Shown in pieces: positions 27,557-37,772 of a DNA stretch of 64,000 nucleotides. The notes beneath the pieces were generated by a model. That model was not told the DNA's origin, searched no databases, and was given only the letters and a program-made list of their open reading frames with translations. Position numbers and translations under genes: made by a program. Position 1 is the stretch's first letter; the number at the start of each line of letters is the position of its first letter. The stretch is taken from NCBI RefSeq assembly GCF_002949795.1, contig NZ_CP026692.1, forward strand, positions 5,998,545 to 6,062,544, written 5' to 3'. The stretch is from Nostoc sp. 'Lobaria pulmonaria (5183) cyanobiont'. GTDB lineage: Bacteria > Cyanobacteriota > Cyanobacteriia > Cyanobacteriales > Nostocaceae.

Positions 27557-30500
27557 TCTAAGTTTGTTGTAGTCAATTCCATAATTTTCTCAAACTGGTA
27601 GTTATTTGCTAAATCCCTGAGAACTTGGAAAACTTGAGCATTATCTGATGTAATTTGCTTGAGTAACTCTAAAATCAGTTCATCGCTACAGCTAGCTGCG
27701 GCATAGTGAACCTGTTGGAGCCACTCAGGTGACATTTTTGATAAATCGCCCAGGAGTTCGGCAACACTGACAAAAATCTGTGTAGCTTGATCGACAACTA
27801 CTGTGTTTGTGGTTTCTACTTGATTGGTATATTTTAAACCCAGATGTTTGCTCAGTTTTTCCAATAATACTTCCTGTTTGAATGGCTTGCGAATAAAATC
27901 ATCACAGCCAATGGACAAAATTTTCTGGCGTTCTTCTTCAAAGGCGCTAGCAGTTAGGGCAATAATGATTGTATTTGTATTGGAGCTATCCGGCATTGTT
28001 CTAGAGAAGTCGTAAGGGGGAGCCAAGGCTGGTGGCATCCGCGATCGCAAAGTGGACGCACCAGAAGCATCATTTTCTATCACACCAGTTGTTTCTGGTG
28101 TGGAAGACTCTTTGCGGACAACTTTCATAACCTCACCCTCGCCTGAATCGGTTAACTCTTCTGCAAGGTACTGGCTCGCCGATGACACCAGTTGTTTCAA
28201 TTTTGGGAACCTGCGCGACGTATTGGCTGTCCCATGCCCGATTTCTCTAGCTTTAATAATTCTTGTGGCTTCGTAACCGTCCATGACTGGCATTCGCATA
28301 TCCATAAAAATCAGGTGTGGTTGCCAAGATTCCCAATTAGCGATCGCTTCACTACCATCTGTAGCCTCGTTAACTTCAAAACCTAGAGATGTGAGAATTT
28401 TAACTAACAAGATACGGCTTTCTGTGGAGTCGTCAACTACTAGGATGCGGTATACTTTTTCACTAGGTGCTAAAGCTCTAATTTGTGATTTAATTTGGTT
28501 TATCGGGATTTCTCTGGGGCAAGTTAGAGCAATCTGAACGTTAAAGGCAAATGTACTACCGACACCAGGCATTGTGCTGACAGTAATATCTCCTGCCATC
28601 AGTTGCACGTATTTACGGCTAATCGCTAAACCCAGTCCCGTCCCTTGTTGAAATTTTCTGCCGATTTCGGTTTGTTCAAAAGCTTCAAACAGCAAGTCAA
28701 GTTCTTGTGGGGTAATACCACAGCCAGTATCTTGTACCTCGAAAAAAAGAAGAGAGGGATAAGAAAGATTTTGCTCCCCCTGCTCCCCTGCTCCTCTGCT
28801 CTGCTGCTCACCAGCCCCCAGTCTCACCCGTAGCGTCACCCTCCCTTGATCGGTAAATTTGATCGCATTTCCCAAGAGGTTAAGCAATACTTGACACAGT
28901 TTATTTTCGTCTGTTTCTATGTATTTAGGAATATCTGGCGCATATTCAAACAGTAATTCTAAATTTTTAGATGCAGCACGCAAGTGCAACATCTCTTCTA
29001 AGTTCTTCAACAAATGAATTAAGTCAAAGCTGCTGCAATTTAAGGTGATTTTGCCAGCTTCGATTTTAGACATTTCTAGAATGTCGTTAATTAATTTGAG
29101 TAGATGTTCGCCAGCACGATTAATTATTGCCAAGTTTTCTTGATGTTCGCTAGATAGCAAATAATCTCGACTCATAACTTGTGTGAAACCAAGAATGGCA
29201 TTGAGTGGGGTACGCAGTTCGTGGCTCATGTTAGCAAGGAATTCGCTTTTGGCGAGGTTGGCGGCAGCACTTCGCGCCGCTTCTCGAACGGCTGCTTGTT
29301 GTTCCTGTGCAGCAATTTTTTGCGATTGAATCAGTTCTTCTTGGGTGGTTTGCAGTTGCTCGATAACTTGCTGGAACTCTTCAGTACGTTTTTTTACTTG
29401 AGCCTCTAAGGTGCGATTGTATTCTGCTAATAACTTTTCTGTTTGTTTGCGTTGGGTAATATCAAAAAATGTGGCGATCGCAAAAGCCACATTCCCTGAT
29501 TCATCATAAATTGGCTTTCCTAAAACCTCAATGCGAGTAATATTGCCACAACAGCGAATTTCCATATCATCAACCCTGGTGCTTTCCCCTTGTAATGCTC
29601 TCAAAATCGGCAGGCGATCGCTGGGGTAAAGTTGATCTGTCCCGGCAAGGTAAGCTTGATATATCTCTGATAATTCTTCGGTGCTAACTTCTGCGATTGC
29701 TCCTTGACCGAGAATTTGCTGCCCAATCTGATTTGTATAATAAGGTTCACCTTCAGCATCGATGATAAATACACCTACTGGCATGGCTTCTAAAAATTGA
29801 GTTAGCTGACTCTGATTATGAGATAGCGCCTCATTTAAAACTTGCATCTGGGCATTCTTTGCTTCTAAAGCACTAAAGGATGCCTGGAGTTGCTTTGCCA
29901 TAGTTTCAAATGATTTGGCTAGTTCTCCCAGTTCATCGGAACGCTGAATGTTTGGTATTTGCTCCCATTCACCTTGAGCAATTTTCTTCGCCGATCTGTT
30001 TAATTGTAAAATCGGCTTAATTACCCAACGAGCAGTCAAAATTCCAATTCTTGTAGCCACTAAAAAAGCAACTATGCACAGCAAAATAGTAATGCGGGTG
30101 TTGGCATTAATTTGCTCCATAAATTCGCCTTCGGGAATCACCGCCACAATTAGCCAATCTAAACCCAGTTCATCCTTCCAGCTTTTTACCTGCACAAAAT
30201 AACGCATTCCATCGGCGGTAAAACTTAGCTGTTGCTTCCCCACAACAAACTTAAGACTACCAAAGCGTTCGATCAAAGACTTTGTTGTGAGTTTAATTAA
30301 AGAATTTTGACTATCTAATGCTGATAGACGTTTTCCTTTACCATTAACGATTGTATATGGTGGCTCGCTAGTAGAAGAAGCCACTAATAACCCAGAACGC
30401 TCTAAAATAAAAGTTTTACCTGACTCTTTGATCTTTAACTTAGCTAAAAACTTGCCAATTTGTGATAAAAGCAAATCAACACTAATCACCCCAACGAATT

Positions 30501-31185
30501 TGCGATTTTTATCGTAAACAGGATAGCTGGAAGATATGGATAAAACTTCTGGTTTATCTTCCCATTGATAAATTTGACTCCAAACTCGTTTGCCTACTTT
30601 GACTGGATCTGCATACCAAGCTTCTACGCGAGGATCGTAATTTTTGACTTCCTGTAAATGGCGGCGATTTCCTTGGTTGTCTGTAGGATAAACATAAAGT
30701 TTGCCTATACTATGCTTGTCGCTAACTTCATTAATTAAGATCTGGCCATTATCTAGACGCTCAACACCGATAAATTCACCTTTGGGATTGGCAAAGCTGT
30801 TGTAACCAACATTGAAAACCTGCATTTGTTTCCAAAAGTAATTGCCGGTGGTTTGAAAGTCCGAAAGGTTAAGCAAACCTAGCTCAATCGCATCTAAGTT
30901 TATTTGATTGATTTGCTTCGGGGTTGTTAAATAGCGATCAAGATGCTGTTCAATGCGATCGCAGATTTCATTTTCTAATTGAGTAGCAAGCTCCCTTACC
31001 GCTTTTTGGCCGTTTTGATACGAAATATAGCCCACAAGTCCCACCGCACCACAAATTTGCAAGATAAAGGGCACAATCAGAACATATCTCAGGGGCATCT
31101 TGGCATAAACTTTGCCAACTAAGCGATTAAATGATTTGACGGGCTGAAGTTTGGATAACATTGTAGTTTTATTCTTCCCCAGCAT
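27553..31185 (-). CDS. Large hybrid sensor histidine kinase (dCache-HAMP-PAS-HK-receiver)
   Basis: 1210 residues. Membrane span (about 35-55), extracytoplasmic double-Cache sensor (about 60-350, including VISVDLLLSQIGKF), second span (about 360-385), HAMP, PAS (VGVFIIDAEGEPYYTNQIG), coiled coil, HisKA with His in FLANMSHELRTPLNAI, HATPase with QDTGCGI and GTGLGLAISRKYV, then a receiver with Asp in LIFMDMRMPVMDGYEA. The receiver is split by a long low-complexity insert (about residues 1010-1070) before IIIALTASAFEEE. A repeat-derived insert GAGEQQSRGAGEQGEQ lies in the HATPase domain. The ATGA overlap with the GGDEF-EAL gene marks one signalling unit. Cache domains usually bind small metabolites; ligand unknown. 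Confidence 0.92.
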   Translation of the reverse strand: MLGKNKTTMLSKLQPVKSFNRLVGKVYAKMPLRYVLIVPFILQICGAVGLVGYISYQNGQKAVRELATQLENEICDRIEQHLDRYLTTPKQINQINLDAIELGLLNLSDFQTTGNYFWKQMQVFNVGYNSFANPKGEFIGVERLDNGQILINEVSDKHSIGKLYVYPTDNQGNRRHLQEVKNYDPRVEAWYADPVKVGKRVWSQIYQWEDKPEVLSISSSYPVYDKNRKFVGVISVDLLLSQIGKFLAKLKIKESGKTFILERSGLLVASSTSEPPYTIVNGKGKRLSALDSQNSLIKLTTKSLIERFGSLKFVVGKQQLSFTADGMRYFVQVKSWKDELGLDWLIVAVIPEGEFMEQINANTRITILLCIVAFLVATRIGILTARWVIKPILQLNRSAKKIAQGEWEQIPNIQRSDELGELAKSFETMAKQLQASFSALEAKNAQMQVLNEALSHNQSQLTQFLEAMPVGVFIIDAEGEPYYTNQIGQQILGQGAIAEVSTEELSEIYQAYLAGTDQLYPSDRLPILRALQGESTRVDDMEIRCCGNITRIEVLGKPIYDESGNVAFAIATFFDITQRKQTEKLLAEYNRTLEAQVKKRTEEFQQVIEQLQTTQEELIQSQKIAAQEQQAAVREAARSAAANLAKSEFLANMSHELRTPLNAILGFTQVMSRDYLLSSEHQENLAIINRAGEHLLKLINDILEMSKIEAGKITLNCSSFDLIHLLKNLEEMLHLRAASKNLELLFEYAPDIPKYIETDENKLCQVLLNLLGNAIKFTDQGRVTLRVRLGAGEQQSRGAGEQGEQNLSYPSLLFFEVQDTGCGITPQELDLLFEAFEQTEIGRKFQQGTGLGLAISRKYVQLMAGDITVSTMPGVGSTFAFNVQIALTCPREIPINQIKSQIRALAPSEKVYRILVVDDSTESRILLVKILTSLGFEVNEATDGSEAIANWESWQPHLIFMDMRMPVMDGYEATRIIKAREIGHGTANTSRRFPKLKQLVSSASQYLAEELTDSGEGEVMKVVRKESSTPETTGVIENDASGASTLRSRMPPALAPPYDFSRTMPDSSNTNTIIIALTASAFEEERQKILSIGCDDFIRKPFKQEVLLEKLSKHLGLKYTNQVETTNTVVVDQATQIFVSVAELLGDLSKMSPEWLQQVHYAAASCSDELILELLKQITSDNAQVFQVLRDLANNYQFEKIMELTTTNLE

Positions 31186-31684
31186 CTACTAGGTGCATTT
31201 TGCCATGCCAGCTACATTTTATATAAGTATAATTACGGCATACAATACTTTTTATGAAAATTTTATATTTTTAGTATAAAACAGTACAAAATAATTGTAC
31301 TTATTTTACTGCCATAATTCCTCCAACGCCTAATTTTCAATCTTTGCGCAGGAGTAGTCCATTATATAAATCGCCTAGTAGGTACGCCATTGCACCTGAA
31401 TTTGCTCAGTTTTATCTGGCAATATCTCAACAAATTTTCTCAGATGAACTGAAATTTAACCAATAAGCTCCAGTATGCCATTCTAAAATTCAGGTCGCCA
31501 TTAGCACCCAATCCTAAATTTAATTTTTAATTGCTAATGTCTTGATTTTCTGGTCTGGAAACTTCTGGATTTGTACAAAAACTTATATTTAACTACAACA
31601 ATTTTAGAATTGTCATGCAAATACACAGCATAAACAAAAAAAATCCCAAAAAATTTACTTTGTATTTTTTATTTTTACGAAATG
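31186..31684. other. AT-rich gap upstream of the hybrid kinase
   Basis: 499 bp between the divergent-side ends of the kinase and MOSC genes. Strongly AT-rich with A/T runs. No coding frame or clear repeat recognised; it must hold the promoter of the kinase operon on the minus strand. Confidence 0.5.
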
Positions 31685-32479
31685 TTAACTTTGTTGTATA
31701 AGTATGTCAACTTCATCGCCAATTTGTAAAATTTTTCCGGCTGATGATCGGGGTAGTTGAGTATTGATACTCAATCTATAAAAATGATTAAAAGGCGATA
31801 AAGCAACCCAATTTGGCAGAGTTGCTTGTCGCTGGGTTGTAAAGATTTTTTGAAAGTTTGGGTAAGCTTCCCCTAAGTAAGAATTGCGTGTTGGGACTAT
31901 ACAACGCTGACATGGGTTAACCCCAAAAAAGTCTACATCTCCCACTCGAAAACAGACTAAATCACCTTGTTCGCTAAATAGCCGATCTTCCCAAAATGCT
32001 GGTACACCACCAATCTCGATGTTGGCACGCATCCGACGGCGCATTTCATCTACACTTAAACCAGGAAACCAAGAAGCTACTTCTGCCAATGTGGCCGTAC
32101 TAATTACCGTTGGGCCAAGTGAGTGTGTATCGTCAGGAAAACCCATCAAAGAGTTTTGTCCCAATGTGACACCAAACTTAAAATAATCACTCAAAGTTGC
32201 TTCTAATGCTTGCCGTTCCTCATCCAGATGAAAAATTTGTTGTAAGTTGCCATCTGGGATTTGCAACGAGATAGTTCTATTTAAGAGTGCAAATTGTGCC
32301 CTTAGTAAATGGATTTTAGCATGACACTTCCCATTAACAAATCTATGTTGTTCATCAAAAATGGCAAACTCGCGGTCATACTGTAGTGCGCCACTGGCAA
32401 GAACTCTAGCGTTCTCAACTTCAACACCATCCAGTGATTTAACTGGATACAGTAAAATCTTAGCTAGGTAAGGCGTCAT
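31685..32479 (-). CDS. MOSC domain protein (YcbX/mARC-like)
   Basis: 264 residues. N-terminal MOSC beta-barrel domain (MTPYLAKILLYPVKSLDGVEV, YDREFAIFDEQHRFVNGK) followed by the MOSC domain (about 120-260) with the conserved cysteine in FFGVNPCQRCIVPTRN. MOSC enzymes carry a molybdenum cofactor and often reduce N-hydroxylated compounds; which substrate is used here cannot be told. Start at ATG 32479. Confidence 0.88.
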   Translation of the reverse strand: MTPYLAKILLYPVKSLDGVEVENARVLASGALQYDREFAIFDEQHRFVNGKCHAKIHLLRAQFALLNRTISLQIPDGNLQQIFHLDEERQALEATLSDYFKFGVTLGQNSLMGFPDDTHSLGPTVISTATLAEVASWFPGLSVDEMRRRMRANIEIGGVPAFWEDRLFSEQGDLVCFRVGDVDFFGVNPCQRCIVPTRNSYLGEAYPNFQKIFTTQRQATLPNWVALSPFNHFYRLSINTQLPRSSAGKILQIGDEVDILIQQS

Positions 32480-32679
32480 AGCAATATTGGATTTTAGATT
32501 TGGCGAAAAGTTGCAGTGTCGGCTTCTGGCGATAGCGCAACGTCTGGCTTTACCAATGCTAAGAGCAAACTAAACTTTTCAAGACGGATTTTGGATTTTA
32601 GATTGGTGATTTAATAGTCCCCAATCTAAAATCTAAAATTTTTTTGTTAATGAGCTATTTGAGCAATATTGTTTGTTAA

Positions 32680-33321
32680 TTATGGATATACTGGCGATTT
32701 ATCGATTCCGCCAACATGATTTAAAGGCCAGAAGCGAACTATAGCACGTCCAATAATATTCTGGCGGGGGACAACACCCCAGCAACGACTGTCATAACTA
32801 CTGTTACGATTATCACCCAGTACTAAATATGAATCGGCTGGTATAGTCTGGGGTTTTGCCAAAAAAGGTGGCTGTGGCCCTGATTGGCAAACATCAATAA
32901 CTGTAGTCTGCCCAGAACTGAGGTAATTGGCTTCTGGGAGAGGTTTGTTGTTGATATAGACTTTGCCATCCTTAAGTTGTATTTTTTCTCCCGGTAAGGC
33001 AATTATACGTTTAATAAAAGCATCTTGATATTGTTCTTTTTGTAGTTCTTTCGTCGGTGAAAATACTACTATATCTCCCCGCTGCGGGTCAGCAAATTTA
33101 TACTTCAACTTATCGACAATAATTTTATCTGCCTCCCACTGGTTTGGCGTACCATGCAGAGTCGGTTCCATTGAACCAGAAGGAATCCAGCGTGCTTCAG
33201 CAACAAAGGTACGAATTCCCAGAGCTAGAACAATGCTCAATACAATTGTTCTACCTAGCTCTGCGATCCAAGAATTATCGGGTTGTTGACTAGAGTTGTT
33301 ATCAGACACTTGATTATGCAT
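32680..33321 (-). CDS. lepB: Signal peptidase I
   Basis: 213 residues. One N-terminal membrane anchor (about 22-42), catalytic Ser in SGSMEPTL (about 52), catalytic Lys in FIKRIIALPGEKI (about 108), and box E GDNRNSSYDSRCWG. Cleaves signal peptides of exported proteins on the periplasmic side. Full length for the cyanobacterial type. Transcribed alone. Confidence 0.96.
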   Translation of the reverse strand: MHNQVSDNNSSQQPDNSWIAELGRTIVLSIVLALGIRTFVAEARWIPSGSMEPTLHGTPNQWEADKIIVDKLKYKFADPQRGDIVVFSPTKELQKEQYQDAFIKRIIALPGEKIQLKDGKVYINNKPLPEANYLSSGQTTVIDVCQSGPQPPFLAKPQTIPADSYLVLGDNRNSSYDSRCWGVVPRQNIIGRAIVRFWPLNHVGGIDKSPVYP

Positions 33322-33573
33322 GAAATTACTTAACTTAACGAAAGATGTAGGTAATTAACTCGCCTAGTGAGACTTGATCTGTTAATCTTAACGGGAAAAT
33401 TTTAATTTTCTAGTTATGTTTGCATCTTGACTACCAATTTTAGATTGTGGATTTTAAAAATAAACTTTTTTTTAAGGCAAGGCAAAAATTGGTTACTCCG
33501 ATCGCGAATAAGTTTAACCTAAAAGCATGGTTCTCTGTAATACATAGCTCCCTGTCTAAACTTGGTTATCTCT

Positions 33574-34893
33574 ATGTCATCTCCAAAAATGTTACTGATT
33601 CGCCGCGCTCGCATAATCTTACCCGATGGTGAACTGATGGTTGGGGATGTGTTGACGCGCGATCGCCAAATAGTCGAAGTTGCGCCAGAAATCTCCCAAA
33701 CAGCACTAGCCATTGAAGTTGACGCAGAAGGCTTAACTTTGTTGCCAGGAGTTATCGATCCGCAGGTGCATTTCCGGGAACCTGGACTAGAACACAAGGA
33801 AGATTTATTCACCGCCAGTTGTGCCTGTGCTAAAGGGGGAGTCACAACATTTTTAGAAATGCCCAACACACGTCCCTTAACAACTACACAGCAGGCATTA
33901 GACGACAAACTAGAACGGGCCTCACACAAGTCCTTGGTTAATTATGGCTTTTTTATTGGGGCAACAGCAGAAAATTTACCAGATTTGCTTTTAGCAAAGC
34001 CAACACCAGGAATTAAGATTTTCATGGGATCTATGCATGGTCAGTTGTTGGTTGATGGCGAAACAGCATTGGAGGCGATATTTGCTAAAGGCGATCGCTT
34101 GATTGCCGTTCATGCCGAAGACCAAGCTAGAATCAACCAACGCCGCCAAGAATTTGCCAATATTCACGATCCAGCTGTTCACTCGCAAATTCAAGACGAT
34201 CGAGCGGCAATGCTTGCAACCCAACTAGCATTAAAACTTTCTCAAAAATATCAACGTCGATTGCATATTCTCCATCTGTCAACAGCGCTGGAAGCAGATT
34301 TGCTGCGTCAGGAGAAACCAAGTTGGGTGACAGCAGAGGTGACACCACAGCATTTGTTATTAAATACTAGTGCATATAAAACAATTGGCACATTAGCACA
34401 GATGAATCCACCTTTGCGATCGCCCCACGATAACGAAGTTCTCTGGCAAGCTTTGCGCGATGGCGTGATTGATTTCATCGCTACAGATCACGCGCCACAT
34501 ACCTTAGAAGAAAAAGCTCAAGAATACCCCAATAGTCCTTCGGGAATGCCTGGGGTGGAAACTTCCCTCGCTTTGATGTTAACTGCGGCGATGGAGGGAA
34601 AGTGTACTGTGGCTCAAGTTGTGAACTGGATGTCTAAAGCTGTAGCTGTGGCTTATGGTATTCCGAATAAGGGAGCGATCGCACCTGGTTATGATGCCGA
34701 TTTAGTGCTTGTAGATTTAAATACATACCGTCCAGTCCGGCGCGAGGAACTTTTAACCAAATGCCATTGGAGTCCATTTGAAGGCTGGAACCTGACCGGC
34801 TGGGCTACAACTACCATTGTCGGCGGTGAGATAGTTTATGACAAAGGCCAAGTAAATACGCAAGTGCGGGGTCAAGCTTTAACTTTCTTATAG
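33574..34893 (+). CDS. pyrC: Dihydroorotase
   Basis: 439 residues. Amidohydrolase motifs: DPQVHFREPGLEHKED (metal-binding HxxxE region), the KIFMGS loop, HAEDQARI, HILHLSTALE, and FIATDHAPHT with the catalytic Asp. Catalyses the third step of pyrimidine synthesis, ring closure of carbamoyl aspartate. The ATG at 33574 is preferred to the TTG at 33562 because it gives MSSPKMLLIRRARI, the common N-terminus. No other pyr gene is nearby, which is normal in cyanobacteria. Confidence 0.94.
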   Translation: MSSPKMLLIRRARIILPDGELMVGDVLTRDRQIVEVAPEISQTALAIEVDAEGLTLLPGVIDPQVHFREPGLEHKEDLFTASCACAKGGVTTFLEMPNTRPLTTTQQALDDKLERASHKSLVNYGFFIGATAENLPDLLLAKPTPGIKIFMGSMHGQLLVDGETALEAIFAKGDRLIAVHAEDQARINQRRQEFANIHDPAVHSQIQDDRAAMLATQLALKLSQKYQRRLHILHLSTALEADLLRQEKPSWVTAEVTPQHLLLNTSAYKTIGTLAQMNPPLRSPHDNEVLWQALRDGVIDFIATDHAPHTLEEKAQEYPNSPSGMPGVETSLALMLTAAMEGKCTVAQVVNWMSKAVAVAYGIPNKGAIAPGYDADLVLVDLNTYRPVRREELLTKCHWSPFEGWNLTGWATTTIVGGEIVYDKGQVNTQVRGQALTFL

Positions 34894-35593
34894 CAAATAT
34901 TTATTTAAGCTTACGTAGTAGACAGATGATCATACATCAAAGCCATACTTGAACTAGCAAGATTTTAATCTATCTAGAGTCAAGACTAGACCAATGCAGT
35001 TTGTTTAAAGCTAAAAGGCGAAAATCCTTGTTTTTCCTCCTTTACTCTTTTAACCAAAGGGTATTGACTTGTCGCTTTAGCAGAAATTGCAACTTAAAAC
35101 CTTGAATTTACAGCAACTACATGAGGTATATAGCGGTTCCCATTCAGATGCGGTACAAAATTATATCGTGGGGTGTAGGGGCACGGCAGTGCCGTGCCCC
35201 TACGGGTGTACCTCACGCAAACAAGAAGCGCTATATTCTTCCCCAACCTTCACGCCAGATCGCGCAAGTGGGGTATTTCTGTGCCTCACAACGTTGAAAT
35301 TTGCTGTATTCCTAAGTGTTTCAAGTTAAATCTTCAATAACTACTCTATTCCCGCTATCAGATTACCTATTTAGTCTTCTCTTCCCTGCTTGGCGCACTC
35401 TAACGAGACGCTATGCGTACCCATACGTAGTGTTTCGTAGAGAAGCAGTTCGTTAAAAAAAACTTAAGTATTCTTCCAGTCGGATAAGTCGGATAAGTCG
35501 GATAAGAGTAAACAAGCTAATGGAACCGTATTGTGATTCTCATGATACTTGTCCCCAGAAAGATAACCAGAGAAATAATCAAAGATAATTGCT
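34894..35593. other. Repeat-rich intergenic region
   Basis: 700 bp without a credible gene. It contains a miniature element (35129-35235), a common cyanobacterial dispersed repeat around 35390-35460 (GAGACGCTATGCGTA...CGTAGTG) and three tandem copies of GTCGGATAA at 35479-35505. The open frame at 35087-35329 runs through these repeats and is not considered real. Confidence 0.7.
35129..35235. mobile_element. Miniature element with TATAGCG ends and a nested palindrome
   Basis: Starts TATAGCGGTTCC and ends in the reverse complement of TATAGCGCTTCT; about 29 bp of imperfect terminal inverted repeat ending in GGTACA on both sides. Nested inside is a near-perfect palindrome, 35175-35203, with 14-bp arms GTAGGGGCACGGCA and a one-base centre. 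Two different repeats thus appear stacked. Confidence 0.65.
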
Positions 35594-36769
35594 ATGTCCT
35601 TCAAAATTTTGTCTTTAGACGGTGGCGGTATTCGGGGAATTGTTGCAGCACGAATACTTCAACAAGTAGAACAAGAAATTAGAAATCAGGGAAAAGGAGA
35701 GTTTTTACACGAATATTTTGACATGGTTGCTGGTACTTCTACTGGTTCCATATTAGCAGGAGGGATTGCTATCGGAAAGGAGAGCGATGAACTCATTAAA
35801 CTGTATAAAAATAGAGGTAAAGATATATTCCCTCTAGAAATAAAAGAGCGCTACAAAAACTTTCCGTCCATCATCAAATCAATTATTGATGTATTTTCCC
35901 CATCTAAATATTCTCATGATGGAATTACTAGTGTCCTCAAAGATGCCTATAAATCCACAAGAATCAAGGATATCGAAAAACCCATTCTTTTGATTCTTGC
36001 TTACGATACCCTATATCGCAACACAACCTTTTTTACAAATTGTCATCCCGATTTAGGAGACAGATGGTACGATGACTGTTATTTATGGGAAATATCTACC
36101 GCTTCTGCCTCAGCACCTACTTTTTTTCCAGCATATAAATTAGCACCTGTAGATAAACAAAAATTTGGTGACTGGGAATTTCCACACATTGATGGAGGAG
36201 TTTCTGCTAATAACCCTGCTCTTGCAGCTTTGAGTTTAGCGATGAGGATTAGCCAGTCTTCAGTATCTCCAGAAATCAAGCAACAATATAAACTAGATAA
36301 TCTGCGATTGGAAGATATTTCTATCCTTTCTATTGGCACAGGTCAAACTGGTCAACCATATCAATATAAGCAAATAAGCAAATGGAGAGGCTTAGACTGG
36401 ATCAAAAATCTTACTAACATCTTCATGGAACCTACATCTGAGATTGATAGTACTATTTGCCGACAAATTATGGGTGGATATGAGTCCAAACGTTACTTAC
36501 GTCTTCAGTTTGATTTAAATGAGACATTTAAACCCAAACCAAAAGAGACTTATAAAGATCCTCGCATTGTCTTACCTCCAGAAGATCGGAAAAATAAATT
36601 TACAGGGGAAAAAGTCACTGAAGAAATAGATAATACTAATTCCGAGATTCTTCAGCAGTTAATAGATACTACCTCTGCATTCATCGATCGCGGTCTTACA
36701 TACTACACCAGAGACGATTCCGGTTCTCCAATAAAAAAGGCGATCGCATCTTTTATTAGAGATAACTAG
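35594..36769 (+). CDS. Patatin-like phospholipase
   Basis: 391 residues. Oxyanion motif DGGGIRGIVAAR at the start, nucleophile elbow GTSTGS (Ser about 52) and catalytic Asp in HIDGGVSANNPA (about 202), giving the Ser-Asp dyad of patatins. Probably a lipid acyl hydrolase. Patatins of this subfamily include the CBASS effector CapV, but no cyclase gene, ubiquitin-like or other partner is adjacent, so a defence role is not supported. ATG 35594 leads straight into the domain. Confidence 0.9.
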   Translation: MSFKILSLDGGGIRGIVAARILQQVEQEIRNQGKGEFLHEYFDMVAGTSTGSILAGGIAIGKESDELIKLYKNRGKDIFPLEIKERYKNFPSIIKSIIDVFSPSKYSHDGITSVLKDAYKSTRIKDIEKPILLILAYDTLYRNTTFFTNCHPDLGDRWYDDCYLWEISTASASAPTFFPAYKLAPVDKQKFGDWEFPHIDGGVSANNPALAALSLAMRISQSSVSPEIKQQYKLDNLRLEDISILSIGTGQTGQPYQYKQISKWRGLDWIKNLTNIFMEPTSEIDSTICRQIMGGYESKRYLRLQFDLNETFKPKPKETYKDPRIVLPPEDRKNKFTGEKVTEEIDNTNSEILQQLIDTTSAFIDRGLTYYTRDDSGSPIKKAIASFIRDN

Positions 36770-37208
36770 CAATTTTCTGTGTCATTATTTACAAGTGTCT
36801 ACAATTGGTTAGGGTTTGAATACCCATCCAATTGATCCCTACAGTCTATTCAAGACTTTTTCTAGCTCGTTCCATCAGCTGAGATAATCAAGGAGCGATC
36901 GCACGTAAGCTCTAGCAATAACTGCCTTCTTTGATAAATTCTAGAAATTGTATTTAATTTACTAATTAAAATTTGCGTTTCTGATAAAGTTTAGTAAAGT
37001 CAAGCTTTACCTCTTCTTTGTACTACTACTATGACATCGTAATAATACCTAAGTTTTTTAATTATTAATTAACGAGGAGAAGATATAAAAAACCTTTTAG
37101 CAAAAAAATAGAATGTGTAATCCAATACATTTTTCTCAGCCCTGTTTTGTGTTGTTGCCGCAGTATTTCCCGAATGTTTTCCATGAGAACTGAGGCAGAG
37201 AAAATAAC
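36770..37208. other. Intergenic gap, nothing recognised
   Basis: 439 bp between the patatin gene and the permease gene. AT-rich, one HIP1-like GGAGCGATCGC. No coding frame was found that would supply the missing N-terminal part of the permease. Confidence 0.5.
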
Positions 37209-37769
37209 ATGTTTTTAGACATTTTAGCTAGCCTGCAACGGTTATTTGTTGGTTATATTCCAGCCGCTGTATTGGGTAGTTTCATTGGATATTTTATCGG
37301 GATAAATAGCATGATTTATCAGCTATTTAGGCTGATATTTCAGATACCACATAGTATCCCTCCTATAGCTTTGCTACCTATTGCCCTACTCACGTTTCAA
37401 GAGAGCAATTCGGCTGCTATTGTAGTAGTTTTTGTGGGAACTCTCTGGACGATGATTATTAATACGGCAATAGGTATGCAGCATTTCAAGAGACAGAATA
37501 ATAACTTTCGTGTAGCTATATTTCATATATTTCATGCCTTGAAAGTTAGCATTTGGGTAGCCTGGTTTATTGTTATTGCCACAGAAATGTTAACAGGCCC
37601 AAGAGGACTTGGCTTTACCCTCTGGGATGCTTATAAGGCTGGCAATGCTGATTACATAATCCAGGAAATCTTATACATCGGTATCATTGGCTTTTTGCTG
37701 GATCAGTTATTAGATTTCGCAGCCTATATTCTCTCGCAAATGGTTTCAGATGGGAAAAAATCTTCTTAA
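37209..37769 (+). CDS. Reduced ABC transporter permease (SsuC/NrtB-like), orphan
   Basis: 186 residues, about five membrane spans. Similar to the NrtB/CmpB/SsuC permease domain (LASLQRLFVGYIPAAVLGSFIG, IPPIALLPIALLTF, TEMLTGPRGLGFTLWDAYKAGN, IIGFLLDQLLDF) but about 80 residues shorter at the N-terminus, without the first span, and with the EAA loop region shortened (FRVAIFHIFHALKVSIWVAW). No ATPase or binding-protein gene is adjacent. It may be a degenerate permease or a small membrane protein with a new role. Ends 3 bp from the convergent collagen-like gene. Confidence 0.7.
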   Translation: MFLDILASLQRLFVGYIPAAVLGSFIGYFIGINSMIYQLFRLIFQIPHSIPPIALLPIALLTFQESNSAAIVVVFVGTLWTMIINTAIGMQHFKRQNNNFRVAIFHIFHALKVSIWVAWFIVIATEMLTGPRGLGFTLWDAYKAGNADYIIQEILYIGIIGFLLDQLLDFAAYILSQMVSDGKKSS

Positions 37770-37772
37770 ACT

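Noticed and set aside
35087-35329. 80-codon frame upstream of the patatin gene
   Set aside because: Runs entirely through a miniature element and its palindrome.
35594-36769. Patatin-like protein as a CBASS effector (CapV) in a defence system
   Set aside because: No CD-NTase cyclase, Cap2/Cap3 or other signalling partner within several kilobases on either side; stand-alone patatins are common.
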